Shown here piece after piece: positions 17,310 through 25,362 of a DNA stretch of 64,000 bases. Each line of letters opens with the position of its first letter. Position 1 is the first letter of the stretch. The notes beneath the pieces were generated by a model that saw only the letters and a program-made list of their open reading frames with translations, was not told the DNA's origin and ran no database searches. The DNA comes from Nocardia nova SH22a. Its GTDB lineage: Bacteria; Actinomycetota; Actinomycetes; Mycobacteriales; Mycobacteriaceae. Both the position numbers and the translations under genes were made by a program. The stretch lies in contig NZ_CP006850.1 in assembly GCF_000523235.1 (NCBI RefSeq), forward strand, positions 5,456,001 to 5,520,000, read 5' to 3'.

Positions 17310-18497
17310 ATGCCTAGATCCGCTGCGAGAGCCGAAACCGACATCGATCTCTTCGCCGCCGATTTCGTCGCCGACCCCTTCCCCGCCCTCGCCCGGCTAC
17401 GTGCGCGGTCGGCGGCCGTGTACTCGACCAAATGGGATTTCTACGTGCTGACCCGCTACGAGGATGTGCGGGCGGCGGCAGCGGATTGGGAGACCTTCAC
17501 CTCGGCCGAGGGTGTCGCCCTCACACCGGAGATCAACTACGCGATCGCGGGCTCGATCCTGTCCGTGGACCCGCCCGACCACACGGTCCTGCGCAGTGTG
17601 CTCGCGGACCAGCTCGCCCCGCGCGGGCTGGGCAAGATCCGGGCGCAGATCGCGGACTACGCGAGCAGGATCGTCGCCGAGCACGTCGCCCGGCGCGAAT
17701 TCGATGCCGTCGTGGACATCTCCCGGGTCTTTCCGATCAATGTCGTCGGAGATCTGGTCGGATTACCGATCGAGGGCCGCGAGAAGCTCCAGCCCGGCGC
17801 CGACGCGACATTCGCCGGTTTCGGCCCCTTCGGCGACTATCTCATCGCGCATATGGAACAGATGGCCGCTTATCACGAATGGCTGAACACGATGGGCGAT
17901 CGCTCGAAGCTCGAGCCGGGCGGCTGGGGCGAGGCCATCATGGACGCGGTCGATGCGGGCAAGATCTCCCAGCTGGCTGCCACCCGGCTGATCAACGGCT
18001 ACCTCACCGCCGGTATGGACACGACCGTCAACGCCATCTCGGCATTGCTCCGGCTCTTCGCCGAACGCCCCGAGATCTGGTCCGCGCTCAAACAGGACAG
18101 GAAGCTCGCCGCGCCGATCTTCGAGGAGATCCTGCGATTCCATTCGCCCGTCGTGGGCTTCTGGCGCGTCGCCAAACACGATGCCACCGTCGGCGACGTC
18201 ACGATCCCGCAGGGCTCGAAGGTCATGCTCCACTGGGCGGCGGCCAATCACGATCCGGCGAAGTACCCGAATCCCGAAGTGTTCCGGACCGATCGCAATC
18301 CGCTCGACCATGTCGCCTTCGGATACGGGCCGCACGCCTGCGCCGGGCAGGGCCTCGCCCGGATGGAAGCCGTGACCTTGCTCGAGGCTCTCGCCGAACA
18401 GATCGACACGATCGAACTCGCCGGTGATCCGGTGCCGAGCATGAACCCCATCGTCCGCGGGCTGGAGTCGGTTCCCGTCCGGGTGACCGCAGCCTGA
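17310..18497 (+). CDS. Cytochrome P450 (class I, ferredoxin-dependent)
   Basis: A 395-residue soluble bacterial P450. All hallmarks are present: I-helix AGMDTT (residues 234-239), ExxR as EILR (273-276) and the haem loop FGYGPHACAGQG with Cys344. A [3Fe-4S] ferredoxin gene follows 16 bases later and a glutathione-independent formaldehyde dehydrogenase lies further down the operon. A P450 that releases formaldehyde is usually an O- or N-demethylase, so demethylation of a methoxy-aromatic is my inference. Start supported by GAGGAG before ATG. Expression is probably under PadR control through the box at 17217. Confidence 0.95.
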   Translation: MPRSAARAETDIDLFAADFVADPFPALARLRARSAAVYSTKWDFYVLTRYEDVRAAAADWETFTSAEGVALTPEINYAIAGSILSVDPPDHTVLRSVLADQLAPRGLGKIRAQIADYASRIVAEHVARREFDAVVDISRVFPINVVGDLVGLPIEGREKLQPGADATFAGFGPFGDYLIAHMEQMAAYHEWLNTMGDRSKLEPGGWGEAIMDAVDAGKISQLAATRLINGYLTAGMDTTVNAISALLRLFAERPEIWSALKQDRKLAAPIFEEILRFHSPVVGFWRVAKHDATVGDVTIPQGSKVMLHWAAANHDPAKYPNPEVFRTDRNPLDHVAFGYGPHACAGQGLARMEAVTLLEALAEQIDTIELAGDPVPSMNPIVRGLESVPVRVTAA

Positions 18498-18513
18498 GAA
18501 AGGACCGCCCGCA

Positions 18514-18705
18514 ATGCATATCGACGTGAACCGCGAGGCCTGCGAAGGCCATGGACTCTGCGCGCAGACCGCGCCGGACGTCTACGAGATCGACGACGAA
18601 GGCTACGTCCGGCTGCAGGTCACCGAGATCATCTCGGAGCTCGAGGAGCCCGCCGCGGCCGGGGCCCGCGTCTGCCCGGTCGCGGCCCTCAAGGTCGCGG
18701 ACTGA
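18514..18705 (+). CDS. [3Fe-4S] ferredoxin, P450 redox partner
   Basis: A 63-residue ferredoxin with the actinomycete P450-partner pattern CxxHxxC...CP: CEGHGLC (Cys10, Cys16) and VCPVAALKV. The His in place of the second Cys marks a [3Fe-4S] cluster. It passes electrons one at a time to the P450 encoded immediately upstream. The matching flavoprotein reductase is probably the one at 22882-24021, in the convergent operon that shares the same PadR box. Confidence 0.93.
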   Translation: MHIDVNREACEGHGLCAQTAPDVYEIDDEGYVRLQVTEIISELEEPAAAGARVCPVAALKVAD

Positions 18706-18742
18706 ACATCGACAATTCCTTCGGAGCACCAGGAGCACTTGC

Positions 18743-19045
18743 ATGACGAATGCCGACGGCACATGGCACATCGTGGTCGCGACCCCGATCGGGCGGCAGG
18801 AGGTCACCCTCGATCTCGCGACGAACGGATCGTCCGCCGTCTCCGGAACCGCGACGACGAACGCCGAGACGGTTCCGGTGAAGAACGGGACCTTCGACGG
18901 CGACACCCTGAAGTTGTCCGTCGACCTGCGATCCCCTTTTCCGATGACGGTCAAGTACACACTGACCCCGCACGAGGACACGATCTCGGGCACGGCCAAA
19001 GCGGGCCCGTTTCCCGCATCGAAGGTGACCGGCAACCGAGGCTGA
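18743..19045 (+). CDS. Small beta-rich protein in P450 operon
   Basis: A 100-residue protein made almost wholly of predicted beta strands: GTWHIVVATPIGRQEVTLDL, VSGTATTNAETVPVKNG, DTISGTAKAGPFPASKVTG. The pattern resembles the small beta-sandwich or lipocalin-like add-on domain found at the end of some hydrolases, here as a free protein. AGGAG (18731-18735) gives a good start. There is no signal peptide, so it is cytoplasmic. Its place between ferredoxin and the DUF3068 gene suggests substrate binding or a structural role in the pathway; function unknown. Confidence 0.75.
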   Translation: MTNADGTWHIVVATPIGRQEVTLDLATNGSSAVSGTATTNAETVPVKNGTFDGDTLKLSVDLRSPFPMTVKYTLTPHEDTISGTAKAGPFPASKVTGNRG

Positions 19046-19175
19046 CCTCGGGCCGGCGATTCACCTACCGGCGCACCCGCGAAGGGGGCGGGTGCCCGCG
19101 CATTCCGTTCCGATCCTCCGGAGCGAACCCTTTCAGCAACAAGCGGCTTCGTGCTGCCTCTTCAAGGAGAAGAGA

Positions 19176-20180
19176 ATGTCCATCCGCAGATCATCCATCG
19201 TCTGCATCGCCCTGGGAGTTGTTCTCATCGTCGCCGCGATAATCGTCAGATTCGTTGTGGTGCCCAGTGTTTCGAAGCTGCCGACATCACTCGACATCAC
19301 CAATGTCTTCACGGGCACGGGCACCCTTCTCAACGCCGAGGCCGCCAAGGCCGGTGATATGCGCAACGCCGTCGCCACGGACCTTCCGGTCGAGATCATT
19401 CGACACGACTACGTGACGGATTCACACGGCGACACCGCGATCCTGCACGACGATCTCACTGTCAACGCCCCGCACGTGAGCCTGCCGAGCAACCACACCT
19501 ACGCGGTCGACAGGAAGACGATGGCGGAGTCGACCGATTCCGGAGCCGCACAAGTCGAACCCCACAAAGGGCTGATCGTGGGGCTGCCGATCGATCCGGA
19601 TCCGAACGGCGAATACAACTTGTACGACTTCGCGACACAGTCCGCTTATCCCATGCACAAGCAGGATTCGGCGACGCGTGCCGGTCGCGATGTTCTCGAC
19701 TACGCCGTGTCGGCGCAGGGCCCGCTGAAGGACAAGGCGGTGCTGGACGTCCTTCCCCCGGTCCTTCCCAAGGCGCAGGTCGCGCAGATGGCCGCGTTCC
19801 TGCCACCGGCATCCGGCACCGCGGTCACCGACGCTCTCGCGCCGCTTCCTGATCTGGTCCCGATCAGCTACACCGCCGACTCCGATATCCGATTGGCTAT
19901 CGACTCCGAACTCGGCACACCGCTCGACGGAAGCCTGAAAATACAGGTCATCGCCAATATCGGCAGTCCGGGACAGACCGTACCGCTGATGCCGATGATG
20001 GCGCTGGACACGAAGCTCGACAAGAAGTCGGCCGACACCGCAGCCGACACTGTGTCCTCGACAGCTACCAAGCTGAGCCTCGTCAAGATCTGGATCCCGT
20101 TGGCGCTCTTGATCCTCGGGCTGGTCGCCCTCGCCTGGGGCATCATCCGGCGCAAGCCTTCGACGCCCGCGCGACCGTAG
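19176..20180 (+). CDS. DUF3068 / porin PorA-family membrane protein
   Basis: A 334-residue envelope protein. An N-terminal transmembrane anchor (IVCIALGVVLIVAAIIVRFVVVPS, shown in part) is followed by a long extracytoplasmic beta-rich region and a C-terminal helix (IPLALLILGLVALAWGII) before a basic tail. This layout is that of DUF3068, annotated as the porin PorA family of mycolate actinomycetes. AGGAGA precedes the ATG. Its presence in a catabolic operon suggests a role in substrate entry across the mycolate outer layer; that is inference. Confidence 0.82.
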   Translation: MSIRRSSIVCIALGVVLIVAAIIVRFVVVPSVSKLPTSLDITNVFTGTGTLLNAEAAKAGDMRNAVATDLPVEIIRHDYVTDSHGDTAILHDDLTVNAPHVSLPSNHTYAVDRKTMAESTDSGAAQVEPHKGLIVGLPIDPDPNGEYNLYDFATQSAYPMHKQDSATRAGRDVLDYAVSAQGPLKDKAVLDVLPPVLPKAQVAQMAAFLPPASGTAVTDALAPLPDLVPISYTADSDIRLAIDSELGTPLDGSLKIQVIANIGSPGQTVPLMPMMALDTKLDKKSADTAADTVSSTATKLSLVKIWIPLALLILGLVALAWGIIRRKPSTPARP

Positions 20181-20271
20181 CGATCCGAGCTACCGGCAAT
20201 CACACCGCGCCCGCGATTCGCGCCCGATCCGGCCGAGTCTTCCTGTCCCGCAAACGAAAAGGAGCACACCG

Positions 20272-21495
20272 ATGCCCTCGAACAGAGCCGTCGCCTACCA
20301 GGGGCCCGGGATCGTCGAAGTGATCGACACGGATTTCCCCACGTTCGAACTGAAGGACGGTCCCGGCGTCAACCCGGCCAATGTCGGTCGCAAGCTCCCG
20401 CACGGCGTCATCGTGCGCACCGTCGCCACCAATATCTGTGGGTCCGATCAGCACATGGTCCGGGGCAGGACGACTGCCCCGGCCGGGCTGATCCTGGGAC
20501 ACGAGATCACCGGGGAGGTCATCGAAGTCGGCCCCGACGTCGAGTTCGTCAAGGTCGGCGATCTCGTGTCGGTGCCGTTCAATATCGCCTGCGGCAGGTG
20601 CGTCAACTGCAAGATCGGCCAGACGGGGATCTGCCTCAATGTCAATCCCGACCGTCCCGGCAGCGCTTACGGATACGTCGACATGGGCGGCTGGGTCGGC
20701 GGGCAGGCCGAGTACGTCGTCGTGCCCTACGCCGACTGGAATCTGCTGGTGTTCCCGGACAAGGACCGGGCGATGGAGAAGATCCTCGATCTGGCGCTGC
20801 TCTCCGATATCTTCCCGACCGGCTTCCACGGGGCCGTCACCGCCGGCGTCGGGGTCGGCTCGACCGTATATGTCGCCGGAGCCGGACCTGTCGGACTCGC
20901 GGCGGCGGTCAGCGCCCAATTGCTGGGCGCCGCGGTGGTCATCGTCGGCGACCTCAACGAACACAGACTCGCGCAGGCCCGGAGCTTCGGCGCCGAGACG
21001 ATCGATGTCGGCGCCGGTGCGATCGAGGACCAGCTCGAACAACTTCTCGGCGTCCGCGAGGTCGACGCGGCGATCGATGCCGTCGGCTTCGAGGCACGCG
21101 GCCACGGACACGGCGCACGAGCCGCGGAAGCCCCTGCGACCGTGCTGAATTCGCTCATGGACATCACCGCCGCCGGAGGCCGGATCGGAATCCCCGGGCT
21201 GTACGTCACCGGCGATCCCGGCGCCACCGACGAAGCCGCGAAGCACGGCGCGCTGTCGATCGGCTTCGGCACCGGGTGGGCCAAATCGCTGTCGTTCGCG
21301 ACCGGGCAGTGTCCGGTCATGCGCTATCACCGCCAGCTCGCTCGGGCGATCCTCCACGACCGGGTGCAGATCGCCAAGGCGGTCAATGCCACGCCGATCA
21401 GCCTGGACGACGCACCGCGCGGCTATGCCGAATTCGACGCGGGCGCCGCCACGAAGTACATCCTGGACCCGAACGGTTATCTCCGGTCGACCTGA
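20272..21495 (+). CDS. fdhA: Glutathione-independent formaldehyde dehydrogenase (zinc MDR)
   Basis: A 407-residue zinc-dependent medium-chain dehydrogenase. Catalytic zinc ligands are visible in NICGSDQHM (Cys56) and LILGHEITGEV; the structural zinc lobe is CGRCVNCKIGQTGIC. The NAD motif is VYVAGAGPVGLAAAV. The long insert with GYVDMGGWVGGQAEYVVVPYADWNLL and the FGTGWAKSLSFATGQCPVMRYHR region match Pseudomonas-type FdhA, which oxidises formaldehyde to formate without glutathione. In an operon with a P450 it most likely removes formaldehyde made by demethylation. AAAAGGAG precedes the ATG. Confidence 0.92.
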   Translation: MPSNRAVAYQGPGIVEVIDTDFPTFELKDGPGVNPANVGRKLPHGVIVRTVATNICGSDQHMVRGRTTAPAGLILGHEITGEVIEVGPDVEFVKVGDLVSVPFNIACGRCVNCKIGQTGICLNVNPDRPGSAYGYVDMGGWVGGQAEYVVVPYADWNLLVFPDKDRAMEKILDLALLSDIFPTGFHGAVTAGVGVGSTVYVAGAGPVGLAAAVSAQLLGAAVVIVGDLNEHRLAQARSFGAETIDVGAGAIEDQLEQLLGVREVDAAIDAVGFEARGHGHGARAAEAPATVLNSLMDITAAGGRIGIPGLYVTGDPGATDEAAKHGALSIGFGTGWAKSLSFATGQCPVMRYHRQLARAILHDRVQIAKAVNATPISLDDAPRGYAEFDAGAATKYILDPNGYLRST

Positions 21496-21603
21496 CGCGG
21501 CCCTTCAACAGCGCGAGTAACGCGGGCCGGTTCGTCGGCGACCGTTCTCATCTGTTGACCTCCTGTAGATTTCAGCAGCCGAATCGTCGATGGAGACGTT
21601 TTC

Positions 21604-22821
21604 GTGAATGCATGCGGCATATCGGAAAATGCGCGAATTCCGCTCTGGACAGAGGAATTCGCCGCGGATCCGCACCGGTTCTACGCGAGCATGCGTCGCG
21701 ATCACGGCTCGCTGGTGCCCGTGGAGCTGGCGCCGGGTGTTCCGGCGACGCTGGTCGTCGACTACCACGTCGCCCTCCGCATCCTGCACGATCCGGTCCA
21801 CTTCCCCGCCGATCCCAGCCTCTGGGAGGCAGGGGTCGCATCCGAGTGCCCGATCCTGCCCATGATGAGGGCGAGGCCCAATGCCATCCGGACCACCGGG
21901 GAAGTCCACACGCGATATCGGGCGGCGGTGTCGGATGCGCTCGGCCGCATCGATCACTACCGCCTGAGTGTGATCGTCGAAGACGCCGCGAAAGCCGCGA
22001 TCGATACCTTCCGCGCCGACGTATCCTGTGATGTGTTGTCGCAGTTCGCCTTTCCGGTCACGTTGGGCACCCTCAACGCGCTGCTGGGGTGCTCGCCCGA
22101 CATCAGCTCGCGCGCGGCGGCCGGAATAGCCGCGGTATTCGACATCGATGACGGCGCCACCGAGGGCAACCGGGTGCTCGAGGACGCCTTGTACGATCTC
22201 GTCGCGCTGAAGCGCTCGACCCCCTCCGACGATGTCACCAGCTGGCTCACCCAGCATCCGGCCGCGCTCAGCGACGAGGAAATCATGCACCAGTTGGTGC
22301 TTCTCTATGCCGCCGGAATGTCGCCGCCGCTCAACCTCATCGGCAACACGCTGTTGCTGATGCTGACCGATTCGCGATTCGGAGGCGGAGTGCTCGCGGG
22401 CAGTCTGGCGCTGCGAGACGCGCTCGACGAAGTGCTCTACGACGACCCGCCGCTGGCCAATTATTGCCTGACCTACCCGCCCCGGCCGGTGTTCATCGAA
22501 GGCGTCTGGCTGCCGGAGAACCAGCCGGTCATGATCAGCATGGCGGGCTGCAACACCGATCCACTGATCCGGACCGCCGACAGTGGATTGCCCGGCAACC
22601 GTGCTCACCTCGCGTTCGGCGCGGGCCCGCACGCTTGCCCCGCTCGGTCGATCGGCTACCTGATCGCCCAGATCGCCATAGATCTGCTGCTCGACGCGCT
22701 CCCGGATATGGAGCTGGCGGTCGCGGGCTCGCAGTTGCGCTGGCAGCCCGGCCCGTTTCATCGTGCGCTGTCCGCGCTGCCGGTCAACCTTCGGGGCAGC
22801 GGCCCGAACAGCACCCCGTAG
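21604..22821 (+). CDS. Cytochrome P450 lacking the ExxR motif (CYP157-like)
   Basis: A 405-residue P450-like protein. The haem loop FGAGPHACPARS with Cys345 is intact. The K-helix position that should read ExxR reads E276-V-L-Y279 (LDEVLYDDPPLANY), so the normally invariant Arg is missing. The I-helix reads AAGMSPP (236-242), without the acid-Thr pair used for O2 activation. Streptomyces CYP157 proteins also lack ExxR, and the N-terminal layout here is similar. Start GTG 21604 has GGAGA upstream. It may be a non-classical P450, a structural partner of the first P450, or have another haem role. Confidence 0.85.
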   Translation: MNACGISENARIPLWTEEFAADPHRFYASMRRDHGSLVPVELAPGVPATLVVDYHVALRILHDPVHFPADPSLWEAGVASECPILPMMRARPNAIRTTGEVHTRYRAAVSDALGRIDHYRLSVIVEDAAKAAIDTFRADVSCDVLSQFAFPVTLGTLNALLGCSPDISSRAAAGIAAVFDIDDGATEGNRVLEDALYDLVALKRSTPSDDVTSWLTQHPAALSDEEIMHQLVLLYAAGMSPPLNLIGNTLLLMLTDSRFGGGVLAGSLALRDALDEVLYDDPPLANYCLTYPPRPVFIEGVWLPENQPVMISMAGCNTDPLIRTADSGLPGNRAHLAFGAGPHACPARSIGYLIAQIAIDLLLDALPDMELAVAGSQLRWQPGPFHRALSALPVNLRGSGPNSTP

Positions 22822-22881
22822 GGCTCGGCGGATCGACCGCGCGCACTCGGCTCGGCGAGTCCCGTTCCGCCACTGGCGAAG

Positions 22882-24021
22882 TCAACGGTCGGTCCGGGCC
22901 ATGGCCTTCAGGCGGGCGGCCGGGACGCGGTAGTTGATCGCGACGACGGCGGTGGTCGTCTCGTTCTCGGTCCAGCGCAGCAGAACCTTTCCGCTGTCGA
23001 TGTCTCCGTCGATGATCTCGGGCACACCGATCAGCGGTGGCTGTCCGGCGATCTTGATGTCGAGACCGAATTGCTCGGTCCAGAAGTAGTGGTCGGGAAC
23101 GTAAGCCGGGGCGGCGGGGTTCAGCAAGGTCGTCGCGGCCGCTCGTCCCTGCACTACGGCATTGGTCCAGTGCGGGGTTCGCCGGAAGACTCCTGGAGCC
23201 GCCTGTCGGGCGACGACGTCGCCCGCGGCGACGATGCCCGGTGCGACTCGGCATCGGCCGTCGACGACGACGCCGTTGGCAACCGTCACCCCGGATCCGT
23301 GCAACCATTCCGTGTTCGGGAGGTCACCTACGGCGGATACGACGAGATCCGCCGACAGTGACCGTCCGTCGCTCAGGCGCACGCGGGAGACAGGTTCGCC
23401 CTCCAGTGCGACACCGCCCTCGGAAACAACGACGCGAATGCCCGCTTCCTCGGCGACTCGGCCGATATGGGCGGCGAGCCACGGGCCCAGCACTTGCCGG
23501 AGGGGCTCGGCCATGTCCACGACGGTGACGTCCAGGCCGTGACGGATGAGCGTGGAAGCCACCTCCATCCCGAGAAAACTGCCGCCGACGACGATCGCGG
23601 TGGCGGCCCGTGGCAGCCGCTCGGCGATGGCGGCCGCGTCCCGGAGAGTGCGAACGACCAGTTCTCCTTGCTGCCCGGGGCGTGCGAGTCGCCGCGCTCG
23701 GGCGCCGGTGGCGACGACCAGCCCGTCGTATCGGATCGTGGCCCCGTCGGCGAGCAGCACCTCCCGCGTCTCGGTGTGCAGACCGACGGCTCGACTGCCG
23801 AGCCGGACATCGACATCGCCGGGCAACGAGGGCAGGATGGCGCTCTCCGGTGTCTGTGTGCCCGCAAGTACGCCCTTCGACAACGGAACACGAGAGTAGG
23901 GGTCGGCGCTCTCCTCGCCGATGAGGGTCAGCGTTCCCGTCCATCCGGCGGTCCTGAGGGATGCGGCCGCGGTCACGCCCGCGATCGAGGCCCCGACGAC
24001 GACGATGCGATCGAGTGTCAC
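22882..24021 (-). CDS. FAD/NAD(P)-dependent ferredoxin reductase
   Basis: A 379-residue pyridine-nucleotide-disulfide-type reductase as used with P450 or Rieske systems. FAD motif VVVGASIAGVTAAASLR at the N-terminus, NAD motif IVVGGSFLGMEVASTL near residue 145, the second FAD motif GIVAAGDVV, and a C-terminal reductase domain starting near FWTEQFGLDIKI. It moves electrons from NAD(P)H to ferredoxin. GTG 24021 is chosen because it overlaps the stop of the preceding small gene by four bases (GTGA). It is the last gene of the minus-strand hydroxylase operon and convergent with the P450 operon it probably serves. Confidence 0.9.
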   Translation of the reverse strand: MTLDRIVVVGASIAGVTAAASLRTAGWTGTLTLIGEESADPYSRVPLSKGVLAGTQTPESAILPSLPGDVDVRLGSRAVGLHTETREVLLADGATIRYDGLVVATGARARRLARPGQQGELVVRTLRDAAAIAERLPRAATAIVVGGSFLGMEVASTLIRHGLDVTVVDMAEPLRQVLGPWLAAHIGRVAEEAGIRVVVSEGGVALEGEPVSRVRLSDGRSLSADLVVSAVGDLPNTEWLHGSGVTVANGVVVDGRCRVAPGIVAAGDVVARQAAPGVFRRTPHWTNAVVQGRAAATTLLNPAAPAYVPDHYFWTEQFGLDIKIAGQPPLIGVPEIIDGDIDSGKVLLRWTENETTTAVVAINYRVPAARLKAMARTDR

Positions 24022-24200
24022 GCCGCCACCGCCCGCCACGCCTCGGTTACCCCAGCCGCTGCTGCGCCTGTGAGGTCGGTGTGATTCTCTCCGGCCCAAG
24101 GCATTTCGCAGCGGCGCGGGCGACATTCGGCGGCGCGAACGGTATCGGTACAGCGCCCGGTCCGATCGCGGCACGCCGGGCGAATGGTTGCGGTGAGCAT
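24018..24200 (-). CDS. Cys-rich 60-residue protein, unknown
   Basis: A short gene between a FAD hydroxylase and the ferredoxin reductase. AAAGGAG (24213-24207) stands six bases before ATG 24200 and its TGA overlaps the reductase GTG by four bases, so translation signals are strong on both ends. The protein has four Cys in two pairs (CRDRTGRC and CRPRRC) in an Arg-rich N-terminal half, then MPWAGENHTDL and a helical tail GVTEAWRAVAA. The Cys spacing could hold a metal or cluster, but it does not fit the ferredoxin patterns I know. No family recognised. Confidence 0.6.
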   Translation of the reverse strand: MLTATIRPACRDRTGRCTDTVRAAECRPRRCEMPWAGENHTDLTGAAAAGVTEAWRAVAA

Positions 24201-24225
24201 GCGGACTCCTTTGCCTGCTCGGTGT

Positions 24226-25362
24226 CTAGGCTTCGGTGGCCAGTGCGGCGAAGGCGCGGCCCTGGACCTCGTGCTCCTCGGCGTATCGGTGCTCGAACTC
24301 GAGATCGACCATCGCCTGTGCGGCATCGACGACCAAGCGTGCCCGCTCCAGGCGCCGCTGCCAGAAGTGTGTGAGCGACTCTTCAAGGGTGGCGCCGATC
24401 TCGAGTTCCTCGGCCAGGACCACGGCATCCTCGACGGCGAGCGCGGCGCCGCTGACCATGTGCGGCGCGCAGGTGTGCGCCGCGTCTCCGATCAGAACGA
24501 CGCGACCGCGATGCCAGGGGCCGTCCACCAGCAACCCCAGGACCGCGCGGCGCACAATGCGTTCCGAGTCGACTATCCCGTCGCGGATCGCCGCCATCTC
24601 CCCTTCGAGTGGCGCCAGCAGCTCCCGCATTCCCGCCGCCAGGTCGGCGTCCGGACGCGGCGTCCGTTCGGGCGTGATCTGGGTCGTGAAGATGTACGCG
24701 TCGCGATCGGATATGGGGATGATGCCGGAGGAGTGCCGCGCCGCGTTGAAGGTCGTCAGCCGGTCGGCCCACACCGGGCGGGGCACCGTCGTGCGCCAGA
24801 CGGCTTGTCCGAGAAAGGCGGGGGTATCGGCGATTCCGATTGCCGCGCGCGTCGCCGAGTTCACTCCGTCGGCGGCGACGACGAGGTCGGCTCGCTTCCG
24901 TGTGCCGTCCGCGAGAACAGCGGTGACACTGTCGGCACTCTCCTCGATGCCCGTCACCTGCGCTCCCAGGTTCAGTGTCGCACCGGCGGTTTCGGCTGCT
25001 TCCCGGAGCGCGCGCGACAGGGCCGGTCGGCCGATGCCGACCATGATCGGCTCCCCCGGCCCGAGCAGCGAGGGCGGCAGCACCTCGTGCAGGAGGGTGC
25101 GGCGGACATCGCAGTTGTTGATTCCGTCGATTCCGAATCCCGCCTCCGCACACCGGCGTTCGAGCCCGATCGAACGCAGAGCGCGCAGCGCCGGGCCGGT
25201 GAGGCTCAATCCCCAGCCGACCGCGGGCCACTCGCGCTGCCGTTCCAGGACCTCGACGTCGTGTCCACGGCCGCGCAGGGCGACGGCCGCGGTCAGCCCG
25301 GCGATACCGCCGCCGATGATCAGAACGCGTCGTACCGGCAGGGGGCTTCTCCGCTCAGACAA
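24226..25362 (-). CDS. FAD-dependent monooxygenase (PHBH-fold), third hydroxylase of operon
   Basis: A roughly 378-residue class A flavin hydroxylase. FAD motif RVLIIGGGIAGLTAAVALR, DG motif LVVAADGVNSATRAAIG and second FAD motif VVLIGDAAHTCAPHMVSGAALAVEDAVVL are all present. The start is uncertain: TTG 25362, overlapping the upstream stop by eight bases, is the best placed, because no ATG or GTG lies just before the FAD motif. It shares the minus-strand operon with two other flavin hydroxylases and two extradiol dioxygenases, so it presumably acts on a ring or side chain of the same substrate. Confidence 0.85.
   Translation of the reverse strand: MSERRSPLPVRRVLIIGGGIAGLTAAVALRGRGHDVEVLERQREWPAVGWGLSLTGPALRALRSIGLERRCAEAGFGIDGINNCDVRRTLLHEVLPPSLLGPGEPIMVGIGRPALSRALREAAETAGATLNLGAQVTGIEESADSVTAVLADGTRKRADLVVAADGVNSATRAAIGIADTPAFLGQAVWRTTVPRPVWADRLTTFNAARHSSGIIPISDRDAYIFTTQITPERTPRPDADLAAGMRELLAPLEGEMAAIRDGIVDSERIVRRAVLGLLVDGPWHRGRVVLIGDAAHTCAPHMVSGAALAVEDAVVLAEELEIGATLEESLTHFWQRRLERARLVVDAAQAMVDLEFEHRYAEEHEVQGRAFAALATEA

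Noticed and set aside
22822..22881. Terminator between the convergent CYP157-like and ferredoxin reductase genes
   Set aside because: Only short stems (ACTCG-N6-CGAGT) are visible, too weak to list as a feature.
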